A stretch of DNA of 64,000 nt, taken from positions 4,445-68,444 of the forward strand of contig JBBATY010000017.1 of NCBI GenBank assembly GCA_040398525.1, given 5' to 3'. The notes beneath the pieces were generated by a model. The model did not search any database and had not been told where the DNA came from. It was given only the letters and a program-made list of their open reading frames with translations. This document shows, piece by piece, positions 25,345 to 34,352 of this stretch (position 1 is the first letter of the stretch; each line of letters begins with the position of its first letter). A program made the position numbers and the translations under genes. Origin of the DNA: VFMC01 sp040398525. Lineage in GTDB: Bacteria > Actinomycetota > Acidimicrobiia > Acidimicrobiales > Ilumatobacteraceae.

Positions 25345-27870
25345 TCAGCCGTCGAGCGCGGCGCTCAGCGGACCCTCGTCGCGGGCGCGCAGTGCAGCGT
25401 TGACGCGCTGGCGCTCGAGCACCTGGTCGAGGGTCTTGGCCGACTGCGGGATCGGGTGCTCGGCGAAGAAGCTCTGCACGTCGGCCACCACCTCGGGCGT
25501 GTTCAGCAGCTTGGCCGGGTCGGCGACACGCACCACCAGGTTGGCGGGCATGCGCTCGACGATGGTGGGCCAGGCGCGGCGCACGAACGCCCACGCCGCG
25601 GCACCGTGGTGACGGTTGGCGATGCAGCGCTGCAGCAGGAACGGTGCGTTCATCGTGCGCACCTCGTCGCTGAGGGCCAGCTCGCAGGCGCGCAGCACCA
25701 GCGCCTCGTCGGGCAGTTCGCCGAGGGCGTAGAGGCAGCGCAGCTGCTCCTGTGGCGTGGCGCCGGTGCGGAACCCGTCGAGCAGCCGCTCGAAGTCGTC
25801 GGCATCGCCGGTGGCGGCGACCACGTTGGTGGCCGCGGCGACGAGCTCGGGGTGGCTGACGCTCGGCTCGGCGAGGATCGCCCGGCACCGCGACTGAGCG
25901 TCGTGGTCGTCGCCCAGCACCGCCACCAGCGACACGAGCACGCCACGCAGCTTGTGGGTGAGGTCGGTGTCGTCGGCAGCAGCCACCCAACCGAGGTCGG
26001 CCAGTGCCGGTGCGGCGAGCGCGTGCACCCGACGGCGGAAGGCCGCATGGGCGTCGCCGTCGACGAGGCGGCCCACCCCGCGCAGCGCAGCCGCCATGGC
26101 CTGCCACACGGCAAGGTCGCGGTCGTCGGCGAAGGCGTCGAGGAAGTCGAGCAGCTCGGCCGCCCCGAGGCGTCCGGCCACCACCTCGTTCCAGGCGTCG
26201 TCGACGAGGTTGTAGCGCTCGATGGTGCTGAGCGTCGGCAGCGTGGCCGCGTCGAGCCGGTTGCGCAGCGCAGCGTCGTAGCCGACGCGCACGAACCCGT
26301 GGCCACCGGCGTTCACCACCACCGCTGCGTCGGGATGGGCGAGCGGCACGCGCAGTTCGGCACCGTCGAGCAGCACCTTGCGCTCGTCGTCACCGTTGCG
26401 CAGGTGCAGCGGCACCACCCACAGGCTCGGGTCGTCGGTGTCGCCGAAGGCGAAGCGCTGCTGGGCGAGCACCAGGTCGGCCCCGTCGAGGCGGGCGGTC
26501 ACCAGCGGGTAGCCGGGTTGCCAGATCCAGCTGTCCATCAGGCGGCGCACCGGGGTGTCCGGGTTCATCGCCTCGATCGCGTCCCACAGGTCGCCGGTCT
26601 CGGTGTTGCCGTAGGCGTGGGTGCGCAGGTAGCGGTTCACCCCGGCCCGGAAGCCCTCCTCGCCGAGGTACTGCTCGAGCATGCGCAGCAGCGCGCCGCC
26701 CTTCTGGTAGGTGAGCACGTCGAACATGCCGTCGGCGTCGGTCGGTGCCTCGACCGGGTACTCGACCGAGCGAGTGGAGGCCAGCGAGTCGACCTCGAAG
26801 GCCAGGCTGCGCTCGAGCCCGAACGACGTCCAGCGCTGCCAGTCGGGTCGGTAGGCGTCGCAGCAGGCCACTTCCATGAACGTGGCGAAGGCCTCGTTCA
26901 GCCAGATCCCGTTCCACCAGCGCATGGTCACCAGGTCGCCGAACCACATGTGCGCCAGCTCGTGGGTGATCACGTCGGCGATGTTCTGCAACTCGCTCTG
27001 GGTGCTCACCGCCGGGTCGGCGAGCAACAGGTTCTCGCGATAGGTGATGCAGCCGAGGTTCTCCATCGCGCCGGCAGCGAAGTCCGGCAGGGCGATCATG
27101 TCGCAGGTGTCGGTGGGGTAGGGCAGGCCGTAGTAGCGCTGGTACCAGTCGATCGCGAATCGGGCGACGTCGATGCCGAACGCGGTGAGGTGCTCCTTGC
27201 CGGGCACATGCACGATGCGCAACGGCACCGTCTGGTCGTCGCTGCCCAGCAGCGCGACCGGCTCGGCCTCGGTGGTGGCGAGCGGGCCGACGACGAAGGC
27301 GACCAGGTAGGTGCTCATCGGCATCGTCTCGCTGAAGCGCACCTCGTGGCGCCCGTCGGCTCGCGGCGTGCGGCCGACCTCGGCCCCGTTCGACACGGCG
27401 AGCAGGTGCGGCTCGACCACCAGGGTGACGGCGAACACCGCCTTGAAGTCCGGCTCGTCCCAGCACGGGAACGCCCGGCGGCAGTCGGTGGCCTGCATCT
27501 GGCTGGTGGCGATCACGTGCTCGGTGCCGTCGGCGCCGCGGAACGTGCTGCGGTACCAGCCGCGCAGCTTGTCGTTGAGCGTGCCCGTGAAGGCGATGGT
27601 CATCGTCGCCGGGCCGGCACCGAGCGCCGCGTCGACGACCAGCCGCTCGGTGGCGGCGTCGAGGCGATGGGTCGCGGCCGCCCCGTTCACCGTGACCTCG
27701 TCGATCTCGAGCTCGTCGGCGTTGAGGACGAGCCGCTCGACGGCCTCGACGACGTCGAGCGTGACCGTCACCCGCCCGCTGAACCGTGCTGCGCCGAGGT
27801 CCGGCTCGAGCACCAGGTCGTAGCGGGTGGGCAGGACGGAACGTGGCAGTCGGTACGGGTCGTCGCTCAC
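25345..27870 (-). CDS. pepN: M1-family aminopeptidase N
   Basis: The 841-aa zinc enzyme removes N-terminal residues from peptides. It has GAMEN at about 267-271, the zinc site HELAH at 303-307 with the third ligand Glu in NEAFATF at about 326, and a large helical ERAP1-like C-terminal domain with the family's GTRTGATPQEQLRCLYAL-type repeats. The GTG at 27870 (SDDPYRLPRSVLPTRYDLVL) is the standard PepN N-terminus, so the upstream extension is not translated. It is convergent with the acyl-CoA ligase. Confidence 0.95.
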   Translation of the reverse strand: MSDDPYRLPRSVLPTRYDLVLEPDLGAARFSGRVTVTLDVVEAVERLVLNADELEIDEVTVNGAAATHRLDAATERLVVDAALGAGPATMTIAFTGTLNDKLRGWYRSTFRGADGTEHVIATSQMQATDCRRAFPCWDEPDFKAVFAVTLVVEPHLLAVSNGAEVGRTPRADGRHEVRFSETMPMSTYLVAFVVGPLATTEAEPVALLGSDDQTVPLRIVHVPGKEHLTAFGIDVARFAIDWYQRYYGLPYPTDTCDMIALPDFAAGAMENLGCITYRENLLLADPAVSTQSELQNIADVITHELAHMWFGDLVTMRWWNGIWLNEAFATFMEVACCDAYRPDWQRWTSFGLERSLAFEVDSLASTRSVEYPVEAPTDADGMFDVLTYQKGGALLRMLEQYLGEEGFRAGVNRYLRTHAYGNTETGDLWDAIEAMNPDTPVRRLMDSWIWQPGYPLVTARLDGADLVLAQQRFAFGDTDDPSLWVVPLHLRNGDDERKVLLDGAELRVPLAHPDAAVVVNAGGHGFVRVGYDAALRNRLDAATLPTLSTIERYNLVDDAWNEVVAGRLGAAELLDFLDAFADDRDLAVWQAMAAALRGVGRLVDGDAHAAFRRRVHALAAPALADLGWVAAADDTDLTHKLRGVLVSLVAVLGDDHDAQSRCRAILAEPSVSHPELVAAATNVVAATGDADDFERLLDGFRTGATPQEQLRCLYALGELPDEALVLRACELALSDEVRTMNAPFLLQRCIANRHHGAAAWAFVRRAWPTIVERMPANLVVRVADPAKLLNTPEVVADVQSFFAEHPIPQSAKTLDQVLERQRVNAALRARDEGPLSAALDG

Positions 27871-27968
27871 CGTGCCGAGGCTACTGACGTCGCGCCTGCG
27901 CAGGACGTTCGAGCGGGTGCACCGGTGAGCAGGCGGACGCCACCGGCGACCGGATAGCGTCACTGGAC

Positions 27969-28955
27969 GTGCCAGAGGTCCAACTGCAGTACGACGTGGT
28001 CGGCATCGGCAACGCGCTCGTCGACGTCATCTCGCACGCCGACGACTGGTTCTTGTCGCACCACGAGCTGGTGAAGGGCTCGATGACCCTGGTCGACACC
28101 GATCGGGCACTCGAGCTCTATCGGGCGCTCGGCAGCGCCATCCAGATGAGCGGCGGCTCGGCTGCCAACACGGTGGTCGGCGTGGCCAGCTTCGGTGGTC
28201 GGTCGGCCTACATCGGCAAGGTCAGCCACGACGATCTCGGCGAGGTGTTCGGCCACGACCTGCGAGCGGTCGGCGTGCGGTTCCGTGCGGGCCGGCCCGA
28301 CGGCGAGACCCCGACGGGGCGCTGCATCATCGTCGTCACCCCGGATGCCGAGCGGACGATGAACACCTACCTCGGTGTGTCGTCGTTGCTCGAGCCCGAC
28401 GACATCGACACCGCCACGGTCGCGGCCGGCGCCGTGCTCTACATGGAGGGCTACCTCTACGACCGGCCCGCGGCCAAGGACGCGTTCCGCCACGCCGCCC
28501 AGGTGGCTCACGCCCACGGCCGCCAAGTGAGCCTCACGCTCAGCGACTCGTTCTGCGTCGACCGCCACCGCGACGACTTCCGCGGGCTGGTCACCGACGA
28601 GGTCGACATCCTGTTCGGCAACCAGGCCGAGCTGGTGTCGCTCTACGAGGTCGACTCGCTCGACCGGGCCATCCGCGAGGTGCAGCGCGACTGTGCGCTG
28701 GCGGTCATCACGGTGGGCGCTGACGGCTGCCTGGTCGTCACCCCCGACGGTGTGCTCGCCGAGCCCGCTGTCGATGTCGACCGGGTGCTCGACACCACGG
28801 GCGCCGGCGACCTGTTCGCCGCCGGCTTCCTCTACGGCTACACCCGCGAGCGGAGCCTGTCGGAGTGCGCCCACCTCGGCGCCATCGCCGCCGCCGAGGT
28901 GATCTCGCACGTCGGGCCGCGGCCATTGGTCGAACTGAGGACCCTGCTGCCATGA
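27969..28955 (+). CDS. PfkB-family sugar/nucleoside kinase (adenosine-kinase-like)
   Basis: This 328-aa protein has the PfkB fold: an N-terminal GNALVDV strand, MSGGSAANTVVGVASFGG (sugar-binding di-glycine region), and the catalytic anion-hole DTTGAGDLFAAGFL near residue 280. The order and length fit the adenosine/ribokinase branch, and the phosphate acceptor is not certain. Start GTG 27969 lies 98 bp from the divergent pepN. The stop overlaps the phosphohexomutase start by ATGA, so the two are translated as one unit, which suggests salvage of a sugar or nucleoside-derived phosphate. Confidence 0.88.
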   Translation: MPEVQLQYDVVGIGNALVDVISHADDWFLSHHELVKGSMTLVDTDRALELYRALGSAIQMSGGSAANTVVGVASFGGRSAYIGKVSHDDLGEVFGHDLRAVGVRFRAGRPDGETPTGRCIIVVTPDAERTMNTYLGVSSLLEPDDIDTATVAAGAVLYMEGYLYDRPAAKDAFRHAAQVAHAHGRQVSLTLSDSFCVDRHRDDFRGLVTDEVDILFGNQAELVSLYEVDSLDRAIREVQRDCALAVITVGADGCLVVTPDGVLAEPAVDVDRVLDTTGAGDLFAAGFLYGYTRERSLSECAHLGAIAAAEVISHVGPRPLVELRTLLP

Positions 28956-30559
28956 CGGCAGCCTCCGTGCGGCCGACCGCCGAGCGGTGGCTGGCGGCCG
29001 AGCCCGACGACGACCTACGCGCCGAGCTGGTCGACCTGCTCGCCGGGCCCGACGATGTGCTCGCCGAACGCTTCACCGGCCGCCTGCAGTTCGGCACCGC
29101 CGGCCTGCGTGGCGCGATCGGCGCCGGGCCGCAGCGGATGAACCGTCTCGTCGTGCGCCAGGCCGCCGCAGGCCTGGTCGACCACCTGTTGGCCACCGAC
29201 GCACGTGCCGCTGAGCGGGGCGTGCTGATCGGCTACGACGCCCGCCGCAAGAGCGACCTGTTCGCGCTCGACACGGCGCGGGTGTGCGCCGCCCGTGGTG
29301 TGCGGGCCGTGCTGTTCCCGGCGCCGGTGCCCACGCCGGTGCTCGCCTGGAACATCACCGGGCTCGGCGCGGCTGCCGGGGTGATGGTGACCGCCAGCCA
29401 CAACCCGCCGGCCGACAACGGCTACAAGGTCTACCTCGACACCGGTTCGCAGATCGTGCCGCCCGCCGATGCGCAGATCGCAGCCTGCATCGATGCCGTC
29501 GACCCGTGCACGGTCGAGCTTGCCGGGCCCGATCACCCGCTCATCGAGGTGCTCGACGGTGCAGCCCTTGCCGCCTATCTCGACGCAGTGCCTGCGGTGC
29601 GCTTCCGGCCCGACCTCGTCGGGCGCCCCGTGGCCTACACCGCCTTGCACGGTGTGGGCGGGGCCGTGCTGGTCGAGGCGTTCAGCCGCGCCGGGTTGGC
29701 GGCCCCCGCGGTGGTGGCCGAACAGGACCAGCCCGACGGCAGCTTCCCGACGGTGGCGTTCCCCAACCCGGAGGAGCCCGGCGCTATGGACCGGGTCGTC
29801 GAGTTGGCTCGGCGCACCGGCGCCACGTTGGCCATCGCCAACGACCCCGACGCCGACCGTCTCGGCGCCGCGGTGGCCCTGCCCGACGGGTCGTGGCGGG
29901 CGCTCAGCGGCGACGAGATCGGCTGGCTGCTCGCCGACCACGTGTTGCGCCACACCACCGGTGATGACCGCCTGGTGGTGACCACGCTCGTGTCGTCGTC
30001 GCTGCTCGGCCGGATGGCCGCCCGCCACGGCGTGCACCATGCCGAGACCTTCACCGGCTTCAAGTGGATCGGCCACACCGTGCTCGCCCATCCGGAGCTG
30101 CGCTTCGTGTTCGGCTACGAGCAGGCCCTCGGCTACCTGGTGTGCGCCCGCCCGCTCGACAAGGACGGGATCACCGCAGCCGTGCTGCTGGCCGAGGTGG
30201 CTGCGCTCGCCGACCACGAGGGGCTCACCGTGCTCGACCGCCTCGCCGCGATCGAGCAGACCTACGGCCGCCACGTCACCCGCGAGCGCTCCGTTCGCCT
30301 CGACCCCTCAGCCGGCAAGGCCGTCGTCGCTGCGCTGCGTGGCGCACCGCCGTCGTCGGTCGGCGGCCGGGCCGTCACCGACGTCGAGTGGTTCGACGAA
30401 GCCGGCCTGCTGCGCCTGCAGTGCGGGCCAGAGGTGCGCCTGCAGGTGCGCCCGAGCGGCACCGAGCCGAAGGTGAAGCTCTATGGCGAGGGCTTGGGCC
30501 TCGACCCCGGCGACCTGCTCGACGAGCTGGCCGCATTGCTTGCCGCCGCTGCGTCGTAG
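28952..30559 (+). CDS. Phosphoglucomutase/phosphomannomutase-family enzyme
   Basis: The 535-aa protein has four alpha-D-phosphohexomutase domains. The active-site phosphoserine is in VTASHNPPADNGYK (about residue 149), the metal site reads ANDPDADRLG, the sugar-binding loop GYEQALGY, and the C-terminal phosphate site RPSGTEPKVKLY. It interconverts hexose or pentose 1- and 6(5)-phosphates. Its coupling to a PfkB kinase fits phosphopentomutase or phosphoglucomutase-2-like use in nucleoside salvage; this is inference. The last 79 bp overlap the HxlR gene on the other strand. Confidence 0.92.
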   Translation: MTAASVRPTAERWLAAEPDDDLRAELVDLLAGPDDVLAERFTGRLQFGTAGLRGAIGAGPQRMNRLVVRQAAAGLVDHLLATDARAAERGVLIGYDARRKSDLFALDTARVCAARGVRAVLFPAPVPTPVLAWNITGLGAAAGVMVTASHNPPADNGYKVYLDTGSQIVPPADAQIAACIDAVDPCTVELAGPDHPLIEVLDGAALAAYLDAVPAVRFRPDLVGRPVAYTALHGVGGAVLVEAFSRAGLAAPAVVAEQDQPDGSFPTVAFPNPEEPGAMDRVVELARRTGATLAIANDPDADRLGAAVALPDGSWRALSGDEIGWLLADHVLRHTTGDDRLVVTTLVSSSLLGRMAARHGVHHAETFTGFKWIGHTVLAHPELRFVFGYEQALGYLVCARPLDKDGITAAVLLAEVAALADHEGLTVLDRLAAIEQTYGRHVTRERSVRLDPSAGKAVVAALRGAPPSSVGGRAVTDVEWFDEAGLLRLQCGPEVRLQVRPSGTEPKVKLYGEGLGLDPGDLLDELAALLAAAAS

Positions 30560-31086
30560 GCGCGGACCGGACTGGCCCCACGTGCCCCGGTCGGCGGGAT
30601 CACGGTGGCGTCGCCGTAACTGGGGCCGGGGACGGCCCGTACGGAGCGCGCGTCGAGTTGCTCGCCGCAGACGCTGCACGTCATGTGCGCAGTGGTGAGG
30701 TGGCCGTGGCCGCGGTGTTCGAGGAGCAGTGGTTCGTTGCCCTCGCCGAGGATCCATTCGTCACCCCACTGGCGGAGCGCGGTCATCACCGGCCACAGCG
30801 CCCGGCCCTTGTCGGTGAGGAGGTAGTCGTACCGGCGTCCGGCCTCGTCGTAGGGGCGTCGTTCGAGGATGCCTGCCTCGACAAGGGTGTCGAGACGGGT
30901 GGCGAGGACGTTGCGCGAGATCCCGAGGCGTTCGACGAACTCGTCGAAGCGGCGGATGCCCAGAAAGCTGTCGCGCAAGATGAGCAGGGTCCACCACTCG
31001 CCGACGATCTCGAGCGACTGGGCGATGGAGCAGTTCATGTCGGCGAACGACGCCTTCCGCATGGCCGCATCGTAGGTGAGTTGCAT
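30481..31086 (-). CDS. HxlR-family winged-helix regulator
   Basis: This protein of about 201 aa has the HxlR core: DMNCSIAQSLEIVGEWWTLL with its N-terminal Cys, then IRRFDEFVERLGISRNVLAT (recognition helix) and ILERRPYDEAGRRYDYLLTD (wing). The Cys in NCSIA is often redox-sensing in this family. A further CSVCGEQLDARSV segment in the C-terminal part adds a CxxC pair. ATG 31086 or 31062 may be the start. It is divergent from the MFS exporter gene at 31230 and probably controls it through the inverted repeats between them. Confidence 0.88.
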   Translation of the reverse strand: MQLTYDAAMRKASFADMNCSIAQSLEIVGEWWTLLILRDSFLGIRRFDEFVERLGISRNVLATRLDTLVEAGILERRPYDEAGRRYDYLLTDKGRALWPVMTALRQWGDEWILGEGNEPLLLEHRGHGHLTTAHMTCSVCGEQLDARSVRAVPGPSYGDATVIPPTGARGASPVRAYDAAAASNAASSSSRSPGSRPKPSP

Positions 31087-31127
31087 CACCGAACTCCACC
31101 CTGCCAGCATGGGTTGCATGACGCAAC
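31078..31127. promoter_or_regulatory. Two inverted repeats between hxlR and MFS genes
   Basis: GAGTT/AACTC (31078-31082 and 31092-31096) and GTTGC/GCAAC (31113-31117 and 31123-31127) share TTGCATCA/TTGCATGA cores. They look like two half-related HxlR operator sites. The first covers the 31086 start, which favours 31062 as the true start. Confidence 0.5.
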
Positions 31128-31225
31128 TGAGTCCCGGTCCGGCCGTCGAGCACGGCCTGGTCACCACGGCTGACGGCACGCCGGTCGTCGAATCGATCCG
31201 GACACGCCTCGCGGCACAGGACTGA
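31118..31225 (+). CDS. Possible 35-aa leader ORF before MFS gene
   Basis: ATG 31118 starts a short open frame (MTQLSPGPAVEHGLVTTA and onwards, ending AAQD) that stops 4 bp before the MFS start. No Shine-Dalgarno is seen and I know no relative. It may be chance or a short leader whose translation affects the exporter. Confidence 0.25.
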   Translation: MTQLSPGPAVEHGLVTTADGTPVVESIRTRLAAQD

Positions 31226-31229
31226 CGCC

Positions 31230-32618
31230 GTGCTCGCCGACTCCAAGCGCACGCTGGTCATCGCCTCGTTGGCGACGCTCGCCACGTTCCTCGACACGAC
31301 GATCCTCTTCGTCGCCTTCCCCGACATCGCCGCCACCTTCGCCGACACCGGCGCGGCCGAGCTGTCGTGGGTGCTCAACGCCTACACGATCGTGTTTGCC
31401 GCGCTGCTCATCCCGGCCGGCAAGATCGCCGATCGCGTCGGCCACCGCCGCGTGTTCCTGGCCGGGTCGGCGCTGTTCACCAGTGCGTCGATGGCCTGCG
31501 GGCTGGCGCCGACTGCAGAAGTGCTCATTGCCTTCCGCATGCTCCAGGCCGCGGGTGCGGCCGCGCTGATCCCCGCGTCGTTGGCCTTGGTTCTGCAGGC
31601 GTTCAGCCACGACCAACTACCACGAGCAGTGGCCATCTGGGGCGCTGCCGGCGCGGTGGCCGGCGCGCTCGGGCCGACGCTCGGTGCGGCGATCGTCGAG
31701 ACCCTCGGCTGGCGGTGGGCGTTCTTCATCAACCTGCCCATCGGCGTCTACACCGTTGTGGCCGGACGCTCGCACCTGCACGAGTCGTCCGATCCCGACA
31801 CCCGCGTCCCCGCGCTGCTCGGCGTGGTCCTCGTCGCCGCAGCCGCTGGGCTCGTCTCGTACGCCATGGTCGGCGCGGAGGCGGTCGGTTGGCTCTCGGT
31901 GCGCACGTTCGGTCTGTTCGTCGCCGGGGGCCTTGCTGTCGCTGGCTTCATCGTCCACCAACGCCGAACTGCAGCGCCGGTGCTCGACCTGGAGTTGTTC
32001 CGGATCAGGAACTTCCGGTGGGCCAACCTCGCGATGCTCGTGTTCGGCACCGCATTCTCGGCGCTCTTCTTCGGCTCGATCCTGTTCCTCACCCAGGTCT
32101 GGGGTTGGTCGATCCTCGAAGCCGGTTTCGGGGTGGCTCCCGGGCCGATCGTCGTCGGGCTCGTCTCGCCGCGCGTCGGGTCGCTCGCCGGCAGGATCGG
32201 TCAGCGCCCGATCCTGCTCCTCGGGGGCGTGCTCTACGCCGGCAGCGGTGCCTACCGGCTCCTCATGCTCGGGGCCGAGTCCGACTACCTCCGCGACTAC
32301 CTCCCCTCGATGCTGCTCAGCGGCGTCGGCGTGGGGTTCGTGTTCCCCCAACTGTCGAGCGTCGTTGCCCAGGCACTTCCGCTCAACCGGCGTGGAGTGG
32401 GAGGCGCCGCGCTCCAGGCCGGCCGTCAGTTCGGCGGCACCTTCGGCGTCGCGCTCACCGTCGCCTTCCTCAGCGCTGCCGCCAGCATCCCGGCGGCACT
32501 GACCGCGTTCGACCACATCTGGTGGTTGATCGTCATCGGGGGCGTCCTCACATCAGCGTTGGCCCTCCCGCTGGTCACATCCGCCACCGGTGCCGTCTCG
32601 GCCGAGCCCCACGACTGA
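31230..32618 (+). CDS. MFS drug exporter, DHA2 (EmrB/QacA) type
   Basis: The 462-aa membrane protein has about 14 predicted helices. Motif A GKIADRVGHRRVF lies after helix 2, and GAAGAVAGALGPTLGAAI is the antiporter motif C. The end of helix 1 has LDTTILFVAFPDIA, a DHA2 signature (D1). It should export drugs or toxic metabolites using the proton gradient. The GTG at 31230 is the first start that includes the full helix 1. It is divergent from the HxlR regulator, a typical regulator-exporter pair. Confidence 0.9.
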   Translation: MLADSKRTLVIASLATLATFLDTTILFVAFPDIAATFADTGAAELSWVLNAYTIVFAALLIPAGKIADRVGHRRVFLAGSALFTSASMACGLAPTAEVLIAFRMLQAAGAAALIPASLALVLQAFSHDQLPRAVAIWGAAGAVAGALGPTLGAAIVETLGWRWAFFINLPIGVYTVVAGRSHLHESSDPDTRVPALLGVVLVAAAAGLVSYAMVGAEAVGWLSVRTFGLFVAGGLAVAGFIVHQRRTAAPVLDLELFRIRNFRWANLAMLVFGTAFSALFFGSILFLTQVWGWSILEAGFGVAPGPIVVGLVSPRVGSLAGRIGQRPILLLGGVLYAGSGAYRLLMLGAESDYLRDYLPSMLLSGVGVGFVFPQLSSVVAQALPLNRRGVGGAALQAGRQFGGTFGVALTVAFLSAAASIPAALTAFDHIWWLIVIGGVLTSALALPLVTSATGAVSAEPHD

Positions 32619-32653
32619 CCCCCACGGGCCGACAGCGGTCGACCGGCCTGGAC

Positions 32654-33559
32654 TCAGGTCTGGCGGGCGAGCACGATCGGCGCGGCCTCTTCGAGATGGG
32701 CCACCCACTCGTCGGGCGAGCCGGGTTCGACGATCGGCAGGATCACGAACTTGGTGGTGCCCACCGCCACGAACTGGTCGATCATCGCGAGCAGCTGGTC
32801 CCAGCCTCGGGGAACGAGCACCGACGGGTCGTCGAGATCCGGGCGCCGCTTGGCCAGGCCGGCGAGCAACGCATCGGGCACCGGGCCGGTGGCGTAGGGC
32901 ACCAGCACGCCGTAGTGGTCGTCGTCGATCGACCTGCCGTGCTCGGCGAGGGTGGCCTCGATCAGTTCGCGGCCGCGTGCCGCGTCGTCGGGGGTGACGA
33001 AGCTCGGCAGCCAGCCGTCGGCCAGTCGGCCGACGCGGCGTAGCTCGCTCGGGGCGATGCCGCCGAGCCACACGTCGATGTGCGCCTGGCGGGGCGTGGG
33101 CAGCACACGCAGGTCGTCGTAGTGGAAGCGGGCGCCGTGGTGGGTGACGGGCTCGCCGCTCCAGCAGGCGCGCAGCACGGCCAGGCTCTCGTCGAACAGC
33201 GCGGCGCGCTCGGTGCGCTCGACACCGAAGGCCTGTTGCTCGTGCGGGTCGGCCACACCCAGGCCGAACGCCGGGAGGAGACGGCCGTTCGAGAGCCGAT
33301 CGAGCGTGGCCAGCTCCTTGGCCAGCACCACCGGGTTACGGCCGGGCAGCACCATGACGCTCATCCCGAACTTCAACCGGGTGGTGCGCCCGGCGGCGAA
33401 GGCCATCGCCACCAGCGGGTCCGGCGCCTCGCCGCCGATCCGCTCGCTCAGCCACAGGCTGTCGAAGCGCAACCGCTCGAGCGCGTCGACCACCGTGGTG
33501 AACCCGTCGTCGTTCAGCCGTGTGCGGACACCGAACCCGTAGCCGATGCGGACCTTCAT
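32654..33559 (-). CDS. LLM-class F420/flavin-dependent oxidoreductase
   Basis: The 301-aa TIM-barrel protein of the luciferase-like family begins MKVRIGYGFGVRTR and has LWLSERIGGEAPDPLVAMAF and VMVLPGRNPVVLAKELATLD, all typical of probable F420-dependent actinobacterial enzymes. HIDVWLGG and DGWLPSFVTPDDA continue the barrel. Substrate is unknown. ATG 33559 has GAGGGA upstream; MSEGAA at 33577 would overlap the previous stop. It follows the alpha/beta hydrolase closely and may be cotranscribed. Confidence 0.85.
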   Translation of the reverse strand: MKVRIGYGFGVRTRLNDDGFTTVVDALERLRFDSLWLSERIGGEAPDPLVAMAFAAGRTTRLKFGMSVMVLPGRNPVVLAKELATLDRLSNGRLLPAFGLGVADPHEQQAFGVERTERAALFDESLAVLRACWSGEPVTHHGARFHYDDLRVLPTPRQAHIDVWLGGIAPSELRRVGRLADGWLPSFVTPDDAARGRELIEATLAEHGRSIDDDHYGVLVPYATGPVPDALLAGLAKRRPDLDDPSVLVPRGWDQLLAMIDQFVAVGTTKFVILPIVEPGSPDEWVAHLEEAAPIVLARQT

Positions 33560-33569
33560 CGCTGCTCCC

Positions 33570-34298
33570 TCACTCATGTCCGAGCGCAGTGGCGATGATG
33601 TCGGCAGTCTCGGGCACCATCGACACGAACGGGGAGTGGTCGGTGGGCAGCGTGACGACCGCGCCGCAGCGGGCAGCCATCGCCTGCTGGTGCTCGGGGG
33701 CGATCGAGCGGTCGTCGGCGCACACGACGTAGGTCGACGCCACCGTGTCGCGAGGGCTGCCAGCCACCGGTTGGCCGAAGGTGGCGCTCGGCTGGGGCGA
33801 CAGGCGTGCGGCAGCGGCTCGAGCCACCTCGGGCGGGCAGGCGTTGTAGAGGGCGGGGATCGCCGACTCGGGGTCGAGCACGCTGGTGCCCGGCTCGCCG
33901 GGGCGCATCGCCGCGTTCAGCTCGACCGCCACACGCGGCAACGATGCAAGCAGCGCGCCGATGCTCTCGCCGTCGTCGAGCGCGAATGCGCACAGGTAGA
34001 CGAGGTGCTGCACCGGCCCGGTGCCGGCCGCAGCGATGCGTGCCGCGGCCTCGGTGATGACCGCCCCGCCGTAGCTGTGGCCCACCAGGACCACTGGCCT
34101 GGACTGCACCGCCACCACGTCGACCACGTGCTGCGCATCGCCGTAGAGGTCGCCCAGGGGAAGGGTCGACGCGCCGTGGCCGGGCAGGTCGACGGCCAGC
34201 GAGGGAATGGCCCTGCGGTCGAGCTCGGCCTGCAGCGCCGCCCAGCACCAGGCGCCGTGCCATGCGCCGTGGACGAGTACCACGAGCGGCGACCGCAT
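33570..34298 (-). CDS. Alpha/beta-hydrolase
   Basis: The product of about 242 aa has the oxyanion region VLVHGAWHGAWCW, nucleophile elbow GHSYGG (Ser), and a C-terminal His in PTDHSPFVSMV. The cap holds FALDDGESIGALL. This resembles small esterases and hydroxynitrile-lyase-like or methylesterase-like hydrolases (MenH/SABP2 group). I favour the ATG at 34298, because homologues begin just before the HGAWHGAW strand and the alternative ATG at 34340 lies inside a 24-bp palindrome. It is followed at once by the LLM enzyme. Confidence 0.85.
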   Translation of the reverse strand: MRSPLVVLVHGAWHGAWCWAALQAELDRRAIPSLAVDLPGHGASTLPLGDLYGDAQHVVDVVAVQSRPVVLVGHSYGGAVITEAAARIAAAGTGPVQHLVYLCAFALDDGESIGALLASLPRVAVELNAAMRPGEPGTSVLDPESAIPALYNACPPEVARAAAARLSPQPSATFGQPVAGSPRDTVASTYVVCADDRSIAPEHQQAMAARCGAVVTLPTDHSPFVSMVPETADIIATALGHE

Positions 34299-34317
34299 GG
34301 CGTCGGAGGTGGAGGTC

Positions 34318-34341
34318 GATGCGTCACTCACGTGACGCATC
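34318..34341. promoter_or_regulatory. 24-bp palindrome upstream of the hydrolase
   Basis: GATGCGTCAC (34318-34327), spacer TCAC, GTGACGCATC (34332-34341) is a perfect 10-bp inverted repeat. This is the size of a dimeric repressor operator (TetR/GntR-like). It lies 20 bp before the preferred hydrolase start. Confidence 0.6.
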
Positions 34342-34352
34342 GTTGCACACGG

